NCBI RefSeq assembly: GCF_001591005.1
Contig: NZ_BCTY01000010.1
Span: 22,925 to 86,924, forward strand
Length of the DNA stretch: 64,000 bases
Direction: 5' to 3'
Source of the DNA: Sphingomonas sanguinis NBRC 13937
GTDB taxonomy: Bacteria; Pseudomonadota; Alphaproteobacteria; Sphingomonadales; Sphingomonadaceae
Shown: piece by piece, positions 63,962 through 64,000 of the stretch
Layout: each line of letters opens with the position of its first letter
Position numbering within the stretch: position 1 is the stretch's first letter
Program-made: the position numbers and the translations under genes
The notes under the pieces: model-generated
The model's input: only the letters and a program-made list of their open reading frames with translations
Told to the model about the DNA's origin: nothing
Databases searched by the model: none

Positions 63962-64000
63962 CGCACCACATAGGTAGAGCCGTGTGGAAGCCCCCCCCCC

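Noticed and set aside
63991..64000. Run of ten C at the window end
   Set aside because: Could be a real tract or a sequence-end artefact; nothing else supports a feature.

Overview
The window is 64 kb of high-GC DNA with tightly packed genes and many 1-4 bp ATGA/GTGA overlaps. Three things point to an alphaproteobacterium of the Sphingomonas group: several large TonB-dependent receptors, palindromic repeats of the CCCCGGCGAAGGCCGGGG and CTCCCCTGCAGGGGAG type, and a small solitary tyrosine recombinase of a kind I associate with sphingomonads. The genus is inferred from sequence style; no marker gene was searched. One tRNA gene (Ser, anticodon GGA) is present. There is no rRNA, CRISPR array or intact insertion sequence.

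Layout. 1-6.6 kb: a MacAB-like ABC exporter operon on the minus strand (adaptor, ATPase, a 36-aa membrane peptide, a permease running off the left edge), divergent from an NtrC-like regulator that has lost its sigma-54 loop and an overlapping sensor kinase. 6.6-11.7 kb: an accessory block with an NmrA-like reductase, a decayed SnoaL gene, TetR and LysR regulators, a SnoaL/SDR pair and a frameshifted tyrosine recombinase. 11.8-20.3 kb: an OmpR-type two-component system divergent from an RND efflux operon (adaptor, pump, outer membrane lipoprotein, cytochrome b561, truncated MFS gene). The operon ends in a low-GC scar abutting tRNA-Ser. 20.8-33.2 kb: secreted cyclophilin, acetyl-CoA synthetase, a three-PAS hybrid kinase, a diguanylate cyclase, an EmrAB-type tripartite exporter, Ohr and glyoxalase I.

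33.4-42.2 kb is a complete chemotaxis operon: receptor, STAS protein, cheA, cheR, cheB, cheD, cheY, cheW, a second cheB-like gene whose esterase triad is destroyed, and a 105-aa protein with a CheZ/CheT-like DxxxQ motif. 42.2-53.8 kb holds a MarR-like regulator, a TonB receptor with a long glycine-rich insertion, a flavodoxin/ferredoxin-NADP reductase, a siderophore-receptor/iron-uptake module with a probable Fur site, glutaminase and a POT-family transporter. 53.8-58.9 kb holds a DeoR/GlpR regulator, a very large TonB receptor and a histidine acid phosphatase (phytase-like); the last two diverge from an intergenic region carrying a Pho-box-like repeat. 59.0-63.9 kb is a complete type I secretion system (ABC, HlyD, TolC) with no obvious substrate gene in the window.

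How the genes work together: the window is dominated by envelope transport. There are four multi-component exporters and three TonB receptors, most paired with a dedicated regulator. The most unusual points are the two paired pseudo-functional signalling proteins (NtrC-like without GAFTGA, CheB-like without Ser/His), the DxxxQ protein closing the che operon, the membrane micropeptide inside the ABC operon, and a palindromic repeat whose end forms the ribosome binding site of the tolC-like gene.
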